A DNA stretch of 30,652 bases from Trachelipus rathkii (lineage: Eukaryota; Arthropoda; Malacostraca; Isopoda; Trachelipodidae), in assembly GCA_015478945.1 (NCBI GenBank), contig JABUQX010041895.1:32501-63152 (forward strand). Direction: 5' to 3'. Shown piece after piece: positions 10,101-23,900 of this stretch (position 1 is its first letter; each line of letters begins with the position of its first letter). A program made the translations under genes and the position numbers. Below the pieces are notes generated by a model that worked only from the letters and a program-made list of their open reading frames with translations, did no database searches and was not told the origin of the DNA.

Positions 10101-13100
10101 ATGCGTCTAAATTTGGAATGTGGTAAATGACGTTCAAAAGCGTTAAGTTTTTAGAAGTAATAATTTTCATAAAACAGTCGTTTTCATCAACAATTGAAGT
10201 ACTTGTTTGGTATCAGGATAGTGAACAAGTTCGGAAGTCATTACATAAAGCGCAGTTGAAGACAAAATAAAAACTATTAAAAATTTACTTTTCAGTCTGG
10301 TTCGAAATCTGCATTTCTCATATGTATAATCATGGTTAAGGCTCACATCGTATACATTTTCATATTTAAAGAATTACCAAAATAATTTCAAATGTGAAAT
10401 TTAGGAAAAAACGTACTCTAAGGAGTTCTAAATTTGTAAATGTGAAAATTAAAGAAAATAAGTAAATTTTGAAGTTAAACTATTTTAATTAGAAACTAAG
10501 TGTTCTAAAAGCAAGACAATTGTTGGTATATATAAGAACAAATGGTGCAACATTGCTTAAAAAGGTGTATCTATATGAACATTATAGCACAATAGAAAAA
10601 ATACACATGCTTTTAAAATTGCATGTAAATCAACATTCTTACTATACCTTGGGATGCGTAAAACTCAATTTAAAGAATTCTTACAAATAATGTGGAGTAA
10701 TATTTGAACAGTTTAGTGAAAAACCGTACTTTAAGAGTAAGGTTATTGTATAACCTGAAAATTCAGAAAAACGAGCGTAATGTTTAGAGTAAGAATTTTT
10801 TATTAAACAGGAAGTGTGCGATCTCAGTAATGAATGTTGTACATACTGTATATATAAAGATTTTCATACAAACGTCAATCTCAAGTACACCGGTAAAAGG
10901 ACACATAATAAATTCTATTCTGCTTTATTGACAATTGCATTCAATGAAACAACAGATTTTTTCACTGCTGCGAAATATACGATTAAAACTCTAATTATAG
11001 ATTAACCTAGAAAAATTCAATGTTGACAAATTAGGACCAAATCCTAATATTTCTAAGAGTTCTATAATTTGTAAGGAAATAATATAGAAAAACGTAATTA
11101 TGAATTAATTTCTTTATTGAAAAAACAGGTTGTCGAAAAACTAATGAATATTGGTAGGATTAAAACAATATGAGAAATTAAATTGAAAAAGCTATATTAA
11201 GACACCTAAAAACAATTAATAAAATTTCCTTTCTGCTGGAAGAATAAAAAGGGCCATATTTTTGTTCAAAGCTGAAATCCGTAAAAACTCAATTTTAAGA
11301 TTTTACCAAATTAATTTCAATCAGTTAAAATTATGGAAATAATCGTACTTTTTTAAGACTTCTAAATTTGTAATGTAAATATTTAGAAAAAGCGTAACTT
11401 TAAAGTTATATTTTGATATAAACAGTTTCACAATAATGAAAGAGTTTCGTTATAATTGACAATGGGAATACAAATATTGAGAAATTTCATAGAAAAAATG
11501 CGTAATTTAGGAGACCCCTAAAATTAACTAAATCATAATTCGCTTTCTGCTTTGAAATTGCATGTGCAATGAATACATCATTATCTTTTCAAATGCTGGA
11601 AAATACCGTTAAATAACGTCACATTTATAAATATCAAGATAATTCACATGGTGGAATATTGAGATGTTTGTGGATGTTAAGAGTGATGTGATGAATTTGT
11701 AATGTTGAAAATCTATGGAACGCTAATTATAGAAGTTATTAATTATTTCTAAAACAGGTTGCACAATAAAAAGTCATCGGTAATACTAAAAAAGCAAATA
11801 CTCCCTAATTTAATAAAAATACATCAAATTCAGACACGATAAACACAAATAACAAAACGGTGTTTCACTTATCTGCTTTTGAAATTGCATTCAATAAACA
11901 CATATTGAAGTAAAAATACCTTAAAAACACAATTTTAGGAATTACCAATATTCTCAAATAGTTGAATATTAGAGGGAAACTCGTACTTCAATAAGAGTTA
12001 GTAAAGTTTTGATTAAGCTTGAGAATTTTAAGATATATACGCTTAACTCTGTTAAAGTAATATTTTTATTAATAACAGTTTTCAACCAACTAATGAAATA
12101 TTTGTACGGTAGTAATGATAATATCTGCTTTTTCATAAAAGCATGTTCAATTAAGACACTAAAACATTAAACTTCGCTTTCTGCTTTTGTTGAAAGCATT
12201 TTCAATGAAACACATTATATTTCAAATGCTGAAATATCCGTAAAAATCAATTTTAAGAATTACCACATAAATTCAAAATGAATTTTAGAAAAAAAATCTG
12301 TATCTATTTTAAGAGTTCTAAATTTGTTAAGTGAAAATTATGCATAATATTAGAAGTTAAAAATTTTTATTTAAAACAGGTTTCGTCCCCAACCACCGAA
12401 TATTGGATATAAAAAACAAATATATAGAAATTTCATCAAAAAAATTCAATTAAGACACCTAAAACTAGTAATAATCACTTTTTGTTCTTTAAATGGCATT
12501 TAAAGCAAAACACATATAGTTGTCAAATGCGAAAATCCCGTTAAAAAAATAAGAATTGTATAAGATTTACCAAATAATTTTAAATGTTGAAATTTAGGAA
12601 AAACGTACTTTTAAGAGTTCTAAATTTGTAATAGTAAAATTAGCAAAAGGCAATATTATGAGGGAGTAAATTTTTTTTATGGAAAGGGACATCGAAAGTA
12701 AGTTAAAATTTTAGGTAAAAGTGAAAACGCATATACTTTGAAATTTCATTAAAGAAAGTCAATTCTACAGAACACCGACAAACATATTAAAGTATTTATT
12801 ATTTATAATATCAATAAGATTTGTCATAATACACAATTATTTCAAATGCATGAAAAATACAGTTAAGAGCTCAATTTTAAGATTTACCAAATAATTAAAT
12901 GTTGAAATTTAGGAAAACGCGTACTTTTAAGAGTGTCATCTTATCTTAGATTCGTGGAAAAATTACAAAATAAGCGTAATGCGATAGAAGTTATAATTTT
13001 CTTAAAACAGGTTTAACACAACTAATTGAAATATCGGTACATATTAAAAACAATGTTAAATTATTATCAAAAAACGTCAATGAACTTACACCTAAAACTA

Positions 13101-14378
13101 ATGATATAGAATTACGCTTTTCTTATTTATGATGCCTCTCAAGAAACACGTATTATATTTTGCAAATGCTGAATACCGTTTAATATAACTCAATTCATTC
13201 AGAATTACCCGAATAAATCTCAAATATTGAAATTTAAGGAAAAGCATACTTTTTAGAGATTAAATTTGTAATTGTGAAACATTAACGAGAAGGCGTAATT
13301 TTAGAAAGTTAAGATTTTTAAATTAAAACAGTGTTCCCACAAGTATATCAAAATATGAGTATAGGCTAATAAAAATACTGAAAATTTCACTAAAAAACGT
13401 CAATTTTAAGACACTAAATCCTATTGATGTATAAATCACATTTTACGCTCTTTTGAAATGCATTTCTATGAAACACATTCTATCTACGAAATGCTCAAAC
13501 ACCTATCCGTTAGAAAATACTACAATGTTAAAGATTGACAAATAGTAATTTGTCAAATTTAAATTAGAAAATCCGTACTTTTAAGAGTCAAATTTGATAA
13601 TGTGAAAAATTTAAGAATACAACGTAATGTTAGGAGTTAAAATTAATGTTTTATTTAAAAAAGCATTTCACAACGAGATATGAAATTGCAAATAAAGCAA
13701 AAAAGAAATTCTTCATACAAAACGTATCAATATTTAAGAATACTACACGTCTCGTTTTCTAATTATATAAAAAAGGCGTTTTTGAAATGTGACATTTCAA
13801 TGAAACGACATTATTTTTTCAAATGCTGGAAAAACCGTAAAATCTAAATAAGATAACACAATAATTGTCCATAATGTCTGACCACATTATCAGGAAAATT
13901 CTAGAACTTTAAGAGTTCTAAAATGTGCAATGGTCGAAAATTTAGAAAAAAGGTAATTTTTGATGAAAGGTAAATTTTATTAAAACTAGAAATGAACTAT
14001 TGAAGGAATTTTCTCAAGTTATAAACAATAATGGAAAATTCATAAAAATAATTTATAGTAAAAAAACTATTATAAATCCTTGTGATTTCGTTTGGACCCT
14101 TATTTTTTAATGAAAACACATTAGTTATCATTTCTTATAATGCGAAAATACCGTTAAAACTCCATTTAAGATTCACCAGAATATTGCAAATGTAGAACAT
14201 TTAGGAAAAATCTCTTGTTACTTTTAAGAGGTATAAATTTTGTAAGTAAAATTTTTAAGAAAAGGTAATTGTATCAGAAGGTAAATTTGGTTATTTATAA
14301 ATACATGGTGTTTTACATCTAGAATGAAATAAGGGTGGTTAATAATATAAACATAAGTAATGAAATTCATTGAAAACA

Positions 14379-14673
14379 CGTCAGAGGTATAAGACACCTA
14401 TAAACTATTAACAAATTCGCTTTATTGCTTTGAATTGCAATTCAATGAAACACATAATGTTTTCAATGATGAAAATACCGTAAAAACCAAATTTAAGATT
14501 TACCCAAATAATCTATGGAGAAATTAGAAAAATCGTACTTTTAAGAGTCTAAATTTGTAATGTGAATTATAAGAAAAGCGTAATTTTAGAAGTTTAAAAT
14601 TTTTTACTTAAAACAGAGTTTCACAACATGAAATATTTGATATAAAAACAAGATATGAAATTTCATTACAAAA
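14379..14673 (+). repeat. one of the cleanest satellite monomers, 295 bp
   Basis: This unit keeps the consensus phrases with few changes, for example aatcgtacttttaagag at 14531-14547 and aagaaaagcgtaattttag near 14571-14589. The next three units, starting at 14674, 14986 and 15317, measure 312, 331 and 326 bp. The extra length comes from scattered short insertions and not from a new segment. Confidence 0.88.
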
Positions 14674-15923
14674 CGTCAACTTAAGACACCAAAAAAGAAG
14701 TGAAATTCAACTTTTCAGCTTTTGAAATGTATTTCAATGAAACATTTATTTTTTCCAAATGCTGAAAATACCGTTAAACACTCAATTTAAAGATTTTCCT
14801 GTAATTCAATGTTTGAAATTTAGGAAAGGATCGCTCACTGTTTAAAAATTAACATGATGTAAAAATTAAGAAAAAGCGATAGTTTGTAGAAGTTAGAAAT
14901 TTGTTTATAATATACGAGGTTCACAACTTATATACTGAAAATATTTGGTAAAGTAAAACACAAAGATGGAAATGTCATAAAGAAACGTCAATTTTAGAGG
15001 ACACCTAAAGACTATTCAATAAATTCGCTTATTCATGCTTTTTGAAAGCATTTTCAATGAAACACATTAATTCTTCAAATGCTGAAATCCCGTTAAAAAC
15101 TAATTTTAAAGAATTACCAAATATTGTGCATAAGTTAATGGCTATGGAAAATATCGTTACCCGTTAGTTGAAGAGTCTAGAATCGGGGGTATGTGAAAAT
15201 TAAGAAAAGCGTAAACTTTTAGTATAGTTGAAATTTTATTAAAACAAGGTTTCGAAGTAGGAAATTATTTGATGGATATATATAAAAACAAAATATACAA
15301 GATTTCCATTAAACAACGTCATTTAAGACACGCGAATAAACAATTAATAAATTGTCTTCATTTGGTCTGCTTTTATGAAAATTGCATTCAATGAACCACA
15401 TTATTATTTTCAAATTTCTTGAAAATACCGTTAAAAATCAATTTAATAAGTTGAGGAAAACATTTCAAATGTTGATAATTAGGAAAAATCGTCCTTTTAA
15501 GAGTTATCTAAAATTAGTAATGTGAAAATTAAGAAAAACAGTAATTTAAGAAGTTAAATTTTTTTTATAAAACAGGTTGTCAAAAACTAATGAAATATTT
15601 GGATATATAAAAACCAAAGAATCGAAATCTCTATGAGAAAAACGTCAATTTATAAGACAGCCTAAAACTAATTAGAATAAGAAATCTCTTTTTGCCTTAA
15701 AATTGATTTCAATGAAACATTATTAATTCTTTTCCAATCCGAAAATTGACGTTAAAAACTCAATTAATTTAACGTCTAAGTATCAGAATGTTGTGGAGGA
15801 AAGTACCTTTTAAGAGTTCTATAATTGTAATGTGAAATTAAGAAAAAAGCGTAATTTAAATTAACAATTTTTTTTTTAAACAGGTATTCACAATAATGAA
15901 ATATTCGTATAAAAAAAAATTTA

Positions 15924-15957
15924 TTTTTTTTTTTTTTTTTTTTTTTTTTTTATTTTT

Positions 15958-15998
<41 letters not shown>
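15924..15998. repeat. 75-bp T-tract interrupting a monomer
   Basis: Nearly pure T, with A only at 15952 and 15959, inserted after the cgtataaaaa phrase and before the cattaaaaaaaaagtcaa phrase of the same monomer. No other copy has it. A retroposon-like tail (minus-strand poly-A) without a body, a real homopolymer expansion, or a sequencing or assembly artefact are all possible. I favour artefact. Confidence 0.9.
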
Positions 15999-15999
<1 letters not shown>

Positions 16000-16639
16000 A
16001 TTCTGTTATTTTGTTTTTTTCTAAATTCATTAAAAAAAAAGTCAATGGTAAAACTCCGCAAACAACCTTTTGGAGGAGGTAAGGCTGCTAGGTTTACTGC
16101 TTTTTGAAATTTTGCATTTCAAGTGAATAACATTATGGTTTTATCAAATTGCTGATAGATACGTTAAAGAAATCAATTTTAGAGATTTCCAAGTAATTTC
16201 AAATTGTATTGTGAAAAGTTAAAAATAGCGTACTTTTAAGACGTTCTAATTGTAACGGAAAATTTAAGAATAAAGCGTCATGAGTGAAGTTAAAATTTTT
16301 TATAACAGTAGTCTTCTCGACCTAGAAAATCAGCAATAGCTCTTCGTAACAACGTAAAAAAAATTTGTAACATGTCCATGATAAAAAACGTCAAATTTAA
16401 AAGTTCAATCGATGGCAATTTAAATTCGCTTCTTTCTGCTTTTTGAAATTCTCGATTGAATGAGAAAGGAGCATGATTGTTTTCAAATGCTGTAAATGAC
16501 CGTTAACAAAACTCAATATAAGAATTATGCAAATATTAGCTCCTCTGGAACATAGGAACAATACAGTAACTTGTAAGAGCTATCTAATAATTTGGAATGT
16601 GGAGATGTTAAGAAAAGCGTACTTTTAAAGTTAGAATTT

Positions 16640-16808
16640 TTTGGTTGAGGTTATACACAAAATACCAGGTTTTTTTTTAAATATAACAGAGAAACGTTAT
16701 AAACACGACTAAAACAAGTAGGGTTGAATCCTGGTATCAGGATCGAAAATTTAATTGTACATCTTTAAATACTAATTATAACAAATGGCTGTACCGTTCA
16801 GCTTTTAC
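16640..16808. other. poorly matching stretch with short hairpin
   Basis: This interval stands where the end of one monomer and start of the next are expected, but it matches only in patches. It contains a perfect 6-bp hairpin with a 4-base loop, atcctg-gtat-caggat, at 16728-16743. It lies directly before the coding-like block at 16823 and could belong to the same foreign piece. Confidence 0.4.
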
Positions 16809-16822
16809 TGAAATGCATTTCA
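16809..16822. repeat. palindromic core of the satellite monomer
   Basis: TGAAATGCATTTCA is a perfect 14-bp palindrome and is intact here. Most monomers carry the same core, or a near version with one extra central base (for example gaaatggcatttcaa near 6130). It could be a binding site for a dimeric protein, or simply a stable hairpin. No family is identified. Confidence 0.7.
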
Positions 16823-16919
16823 AGATAAGATCGCCTCCTCGAGTACAAGAAGAAGATACTTCTTCAGAGGAAAGCTCATCTGAAGGTTTACCATTATCAC
16901 TGCAACAAGTGAAGAAGGT
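16823..16919 (+). other. exon-like block replacing part of a monomer
   Basis: After the intact palindrome tgaaatgcatttcaa the satellite is replaced by about 97 bp, and satellite text resumes at taggaaaa near 16919. The forward frame from 16829 to 16918 is open for 30 codons. It begins RSPPRVQEEDTSS and is rich in Glu and Ser before turning hydrophobic (LPLSLQQVKK). Codon choice is varied, unlike the A/T-only satellite, and the block is followed by aag/gtagga, which resembles a 5' splice site. It looks like a fragment of a real host exon. No family is recognised. It may have been placed here by misassembly or read correction. Confidence 0.55.
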
Positions 16920-17373
16920 AGGAAAATTGGTATTGGTTTTAAGAGTTTTAAAGTTTGGAGTGTGAAAATTGAAGAAAAGCGTAATTTTAGAAAATATTAA
17001 CATATTTTTAGATATTAACAGGTGTTCTACACAACTGTACAGAAAGTATGGTGTATATTGAAATAACAAAAATTGAATCTTCGATTTTAAAAGAGTCCAT
17101 TGGAAGACATCCTAAAACAATTAATAATCATCTTCATTCTGGTTTTGAAATTGCACTTCACATTTGACATAGTTTTTCTTTCAAATGCAAATTACGTTAA
17201 AACTCAATCTTGAAGATTCAACAAAATAATTTCAATATGTCGGAAATTTGAAAAATGCGTTAACTTTTAAGATTGTGTTCTTAAACCTGTAATGTGAAAG
17301 ATGTTAAGTAAAAAGAGCGTAATATGTTCGGTTTTCACCCGGCGAAGTTAAATTTTGATTATCGTAATTACAG

Positions 17374-17577
17374 GCTGCAAACACTTGTGTGGGGGTAACT
17401 CTTGTGGTTTGGATAAAAGGAGTAAAAGTAAAATGTGAAAGTAGAAATGGATATAAAACAAGCAAATAGTAGAACAAAGTTATTAAGGTTATTGATAAGT
17501 AAAGTAGAAAAGCAAGAAGATTTATTTGAACATATGCTTATAATCTCTCCTGAACTCCCTCTTTCAAACTTCAAATT
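17374..17577 (+). other. coding-like insert within a monomer
   Basis: Between the attacagg phrase (near 17366-17374) and the actaaaaaacgcaac phrase (near 17577-17592) about 60 bp of satellite is expected. About 205 bp is present, and most of it is not satellite. The forward frame after the TAA at 17429 is open to a TAA at 17597-17599; from the ATG at 17447 it gives 50 residues. The product is charged and leucine-rich (LLRLLISKVEKQEDLFEH around residues 12-29). The last few codons run into satellite, so the natural end is not present. No domain is recognised. It reads like a piece of a genuine gene or mobile-element ORF. Confidence 0.5.
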
Positions 17578-17920
17578 ACTAAAAAACGCAACTTTATAAC
17601 ACCCTTATAATATATATAATTCAATCTTCGCTTTCTCTCTTGCAAATGTGCAGTTCCATGAAGACACTATTGATGTTTTATCAAAGCGAGAATACGGTTA
17701 AACTTCAATTAAGATTCAAATATAAAAGTTGAATTTAGAAAAAAATCTGTACTTTTAAGAGTCTTATTTTTGTATTGTAAATTATAGATTTATGGTTAAT
17801 TTTAGAGTAATAATATTTTATTAAAACACGAGTTTACAACTAATGAAATATTTGGTATGATATAGCTAAATTGTTGATATTCAATAAAAAACGTACAATC
17901 TAGAGCACCCTAAAACCAAA

Positions 17921-17951
17921 TGTCGCCGTTCGCCTTCGGTTTCTGGGGTTG
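17921..17951. other. small GC-richer insertion
   Basis: About 27-31 bp (cgccgttcgccttcggtt and neighbours) sit between the phrases aaaacca and ttaataaattcgc, which are adjacent in other copies. Its base composition is unlike the monomer. The source is unknown. Confidence 0.5.
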
Positions 17952-20900
17952 TTAATAAATTCGCTTTATCTGTCTTTCTCTGTAAATTGTCAATTTAAAG
18001 TGAAGCACTCTATACTTTTTCAAAATGTACTGATAATAAAGCTGTACAAACACGTAAATGAAGCAATCATAACAAAAGTAATTCAAGATGTTGAAATGGA
18101 GGAAAAATCGTCACTTTTAAAGAGTCTAAAGATTTCTGGTAATGTAAAAGTTATAGCAAAAGCGTAACTTGCTAGAAGTTAAATTTTTACTATGAAATTA
18201 CACCGGTGTTCAAACACACCATATTCTAAATTGGGAATTATTTGCTGATAGTAAATAGGTCACCACGAGACAATATTGTAAATCTCACATCTATCAAAAC
18301 GTCCAATTTAATGACAAACTGTAAGCATATTTTATTAGATCGACATTACACTTTCAGTCGTTTTTGAGAGCAATGCCTTTTCAAAGTGGAACCCATATCG
18401 TTTTCTATATATGCGAGAAAGATACGTAAGAAACTCAATTTTGAAATATCTTACGAATTAACATGTCAAAAGCTGAATAGCGTTTTACGAAAAGAATCGT
18501 TAGTGCTTTAACAGAGTTCTAAATTTGTGACAAGTCTAAATTAAGAAAAAAAAGCGTAATTTTAGTGAAGTAAACATTTTTTATTAAAACACGGTTTTCA
18601 TTTTTCACTCACGAACTCCAAAAACAACACAATATATTGAAATTTACATAAAAACGTCGATTGAAGACCCTAGTAACTTATTACATTAAACAACTCGCTT
18701 TTGTTGCTTTTTCCTGTTATTAGCATTCTCATGAAACATCAGCATATGGTTGTTCTTTCAAATGCGAAACTAGGAGCCGTGGTCGACAAAATCAATGTTA
18801 AGAATAACCGAAAAGATATGTCAAATGTTTGAGAATTTAGAGAAAGATCGTTACTGTTTAAAGGTCTAAATAGATGTTGATAAGTAAAATTATAAGCAAA
18901 AAGAAAAGTGTTGAAGTGGTAAGTATTGTGGTGTTATTAAAAGACGCGGTTCACTAGACAGTAATGAATATAGTGTTTAGTGATAAACAAATTTGGAACA
19001 ATTCTATATCAAACTTAAATCAAATGAAACAACACTAAAAACAAATTAATAAATTCCTATGTTCTGCTTTGAAATGCATTCAATTGAAAACGACATATAT
19101 TTTTTCATGCTGGAAAAGATAAACCGTTAAAAAATCCTTCAATTGATAATGAGTTATGAGCCAAAATTAATTCCAAAGCTTGTGTTGCATGAAATTGATA
19201 GTAAAAATCGTACTATTCAAGGAGCAAATCTAATTTGTTAGGAGAAACATTAAGAAATACAGCGTAATGGTCTGTAGAGGTGAAGACATTTATGTTTTGT
19301 ACTAAGAATTCAGGTACTTTCCAGAAACTAGAATGAATATAGGTTGTAATAGAAAAGAACTAATTTGAAAATTATATACTAAAAACGCGTATTTAAGACA
19401 GGCCTAAAACAAATTTAATAAATCTCTTGTTTCTGCTTTTCACTTTATTTTTTTTCAAATGAAACATAAATTGGGTAATATGCTGAAAATACGGTTAAAA
19501 ACTCATTATTAAGATTTAATCCAATAATTTCAAATGTTGAATATTAGAAATCTCAAATTTAAAGTTTAAATTTTTGTATATGACTGAAACGTAAGAAAAA
19601 ACGCGGTAACTTATATGAACAGTTTATAGGATTTTTTATAAACAGTTGGCACAACTAATGACTATTCGCATAACAAAAATATGTGACATTTTCATTAAAA
19701 AAAACGTCAATTAAGACACCTAACTAAGTGGAATAATATTCAGCCCCTCAGATATTCTGCTTACCTAGATAAGGCATTGCTTCTCAATGAACCTTAATAT
19801 TTTTCAAATGTCTAGAATAATAACCTTTATTTCTACGAGACTCAAATGACGAATTATCCAAACTTATATAACAGAAGTCTGAAATTTTAGGAACAAATCG
19901 TCAGTTTTAAACGAGTCCATGAATTCGTGTCAATGTTGCTAAAATTGCTGGGAATGAAAAACGTAAAGTGTATGAAGTTAAACATTTTTATTAAAACATT
20001 TTCCACTATACTAATTTATAAATTTGGTATATAAAGACAAATACTGCAACCTTCACTAAACAAACTGTGCAACTTTGGTAAGACACTTAACTTAATTAAA
20101 TTAAATTCTCGCTGGTTCTGCCTTTGTAAAATGTCTTATAGTCATGTAACAACACCATATTTTTCAATGCTGAAATAATATCTGAAAATACCTTTTTAGG
20201 AAGATTACCAAATAATTAAATGTTGAAATTTAGGTGAATATTCGTAAACTAATTGCCTATTTGATTTTATGTAAGTTAGGACAAATATTAAGAAAATAGC
20301 GTAATTTAAGAAGTAAATTTTTTATTAAAACGGTTCAAAACTAATGAAAATTGGTATATGGTAAAAACAAAATATTGAATCATTAAATAACGTCATATAA
20401 AGACACCATAAAACATTAATAAATCTGCTTTTCTGCTTAGAAATTGATTTCAATGAGACAATATATTTTTCAAATGCGAAAATAAGTAAAACTCAATTTA
20501 AGAAATTTACCCAATATAATTCAAATGTGAAGATGTAGGAAAAATACGGACTTTTAGAGTTCTGAATTTGTAATGTGAAAATTTAAGAAAAGCGTAATTT
20601 AGAAGTTAAAATATTGTATAAACAGCGTTTCACACTATGAACGAATACTCATTAAAAATACGGATTTGAAACCGCTTTGGAAAATTTTCGATTCAAATAA
20701 ACGATCAATTTAAGACATCCTAAACATATCTAATACCAATTGTCTCGCTTTTCTTATTATTGAAGGAGTGCATTTTCCCACGATAACCATAATATTCAAA
20801 AGGCTGAAATACCCGTCTGTAAAACTTAATGTCCTTAAGAATAACCAGAATGGTAACTCTCCAAAGTCGTGAAATCTGGAGGAAAATTAGTCAGTAGCTT

Positions 20901-23900
20901 TGTGAATGAGTTCTAAGATTTTGTTGAAATAGGTGACAAATTTTAGAAAAAGTACCGTTATATTCTAGGATAGTTGAGAGAAAGCATTTTGTACATGAAA
21001 CAGATCTTTGACAACTATAGGAAGGAGATCTTGTTATCAAATAACAAAATATAGGAATGTCATTAAAGAAACGGCATTTTCAGACGACCTAACGACGACT
21101 TAAAAGTTCGCTACGTTACTGCTGTTTATGAAATGCATTTTTCAGATTATACAACTTTTACAAAGCTGATAGAATATCTGTTAAAACTGAGATTATTCAA
21201 GAATTAGCGCATGATAAGGTTTCAATATGGTTGAAATTGGGAAAAGATCGTAATTTGGTTATATGAGTTCTAAAATCTGTAATGTGAAATTCTAGCAAAC
21301 GTATTTTAGATCTCAAATTATTCATTGAAAGACGAGTTACACAACCACTGTAAGATTATGGGATCTGAAACAACGAATATATTGAGTAATTTCATAAAAA
21401 CAGTCAAATTTAGGACAGGACGGATAACTGAATTTAATAAACTCTGCGCGGTATTTTCTGCTTTTTGAAGATTGTTTCCATCTCAATGCAAAACACAATA
21501 CTTTTTCAAAGTGCTGAAATACGCAGGTAAAAATCAAATCTAAGAAAAAAAATGGTATTTCAAATGCGGTGAGAATTTAAGGAAAATTCTAACTTTCTAA
21601 GATTTCTAAATATTTGGTAATGGAGAGATTATAAAGCTAAAGCGTGAACCATCTTAGAAGTTACTCAATTATTATTAACAATAGTTTTATCACTAAAATG
21701 AAATATTCTGGTATATAAAAACAAATATGAAAACGAGTCTAATTACAAACGTCCAATTTAAGACAAATAAAATCTATTTAATAAGTTACTGTTTTTCAGC
21801 TTAGTATCAAATGCAGTTCACATTGACATATAGTTTTTTCAACATGACCTGAAGAATCACCTGATGAAAAGTCCAATTGGTGAAGGTATATACACAAAAA
21901 TTTCAAACTGTCTAAGATTAGGAAAAGATCGTAACGTTTAGAGAGGTTCTAAATTTGTAGATGTGAAATTTTTATTAGAGTGAAAGGCGTAATTGTCAGA
22001 AGTTTAGAAATGTTATTAAAACAGGTTGTCACCACTAATGAAATATTATGAAACTAACTAAAAACCATAATATTGAAATATCATTAAAAAACGCAATGCG
22101 AAAGAATCATGCAAAACGATGAATAATTAATTGACTTGTTCGAGCTTTGGTTGAAATTGCATTCAAGTGAAGACACTGTAGTTTTTCATAATGACGAATC
22201 AATAACCCTGTTGACACACTCTAATTTAAGATAACCAATATAGAATTCTTCAAGAAGCTTGGAAAGATTCTAGAAACATTCGTATCTATTAACCACGTTG
22301 CTCCTAAGATTTGGAGGGTGGATCTAAGCAATAACGTTATAAATTCTTACATGATAGGTAAAGTTTTTGAGATAAAAGGTCAACTAAAGAATATTGGTAA
22401 TACGTAAAGATAGCAAACCTAGACCATTAATACACAAATAACGGAATTTAAGACACATCACAAACAATATAAGTTAAGATCGTCTTTTCCAGCTTTCAAA
22501 TTCTGAAAAGGAAATTCTTGATATTATCAGAAATTCGAAATTAGCTAACCTCTAGTAAATAGACCAAGAAGATTCAATTTCTACGAAAAATTTATCACCG
22601 TGAACGTTTTGAGGAAATGGTTCGGACTCTTTAATAGTTCCAAAATTTATAAGTAAAAATATTGTAAGAAAAAGCGTAATAATTTGTTAGGCGAAAAGTT
22701 AATTAGATTTCTTAGTTCAAATATCCCTTTTCCGGAAAGAGGTGAACGTGAGACGCCTAAAAGAATTTAAAGTTGCGAATGATACTGGCATTTAAAAGAT
22801 TGGATGAATTCACTTTTAGACATATCAACACTTTGCTTTGCTTCAGCAGATTGCAAGCTTCAAATGAAAACGAACATTGAGTTTTAACAAACTGTCTGAA
22901 ATATACAGAGTTGAAAACTCACTTTTAAAAGATTTCGCAACACATATTTCAAAGTGTAGCAAATTTTAAAAAGACAAAGCGTGCCTTAGAGTCTAGAAAT
23001 TGTAAGGAACATTTACCAAATAAAAGCGTTATCTAACACGAAAGGTTAGGTTAACAATGTATTGTATGATAAATATCAGAGTTGTTTTAGACTTATAGAA
23101 ATAGCGCTTGAAGAAGCACCAATGTTTTTGACAATTTACATTAACATAGAGCGTCATTTAACAGACACCTAAAACAATTTAGAATAAAGTTCGCTTTTCT
23201 GCTATGTTTGAAATGCATAGCATGAAAGATTCACTTTATTTTCTCGAGAAATGCTGTGAACAATACCAGCTCAAAAATACTCAATTAGGTAAGGCAAATA
23301 ATTAAACGTCGGTTTGCATAATGAGGATATACTCGACTTAAGAGTTCAAAGTAGTGATGCACTTAGGTGAAAATTATTAAGGAAAAGAGCAGGAATAGTA
23401 GAATAATGAACTTTTAGGTTTTGTGTGGTAACAATAAATTCTATAGAAAATAGATCGAATATTGATTGTATATTGGCAAAAAGCGAAATATGAAATCTTG
23501 ATAAAGAAAACGTTCGAATTTTGAGAAGATCATGTGAAAACATACAATAAAAGTAACACGTTTCTAGTCTTTATGTGAACTTGCCCTAATTCATTATGAA
23601 GAGCACTTAACTGTGTTTCGAAATTCTCGAAATAGGGCTTTAATAACTCAGTCTTTGAAGATTTACCAAATAATGTGTCAAATTTGAAAGAGGTGTAATA
23701 AATACAGTACTGTACTTTTAATGAGTTACTAAATTGGTAATATGAAAATGTTCAATGAAAACCGAGATTTTAGAAGTTAACAAGTTTTATCTAACAGACT
23801 AGGTTTTGCACCAAGTATTCGGAGAATATCTTTGTATATATTAATAAGGAAGAAAAATCCTCATGAAAAAAACGTCAGATTTAAGACACTAAAACAATTA

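Noticed and set aside
10814..11005. 63-codon forward frame
   Set aside because: It reads through ordinary monomer phrases (acgtcaa, tctgcttt, ccgattaaaac) and is a product of indel noise.
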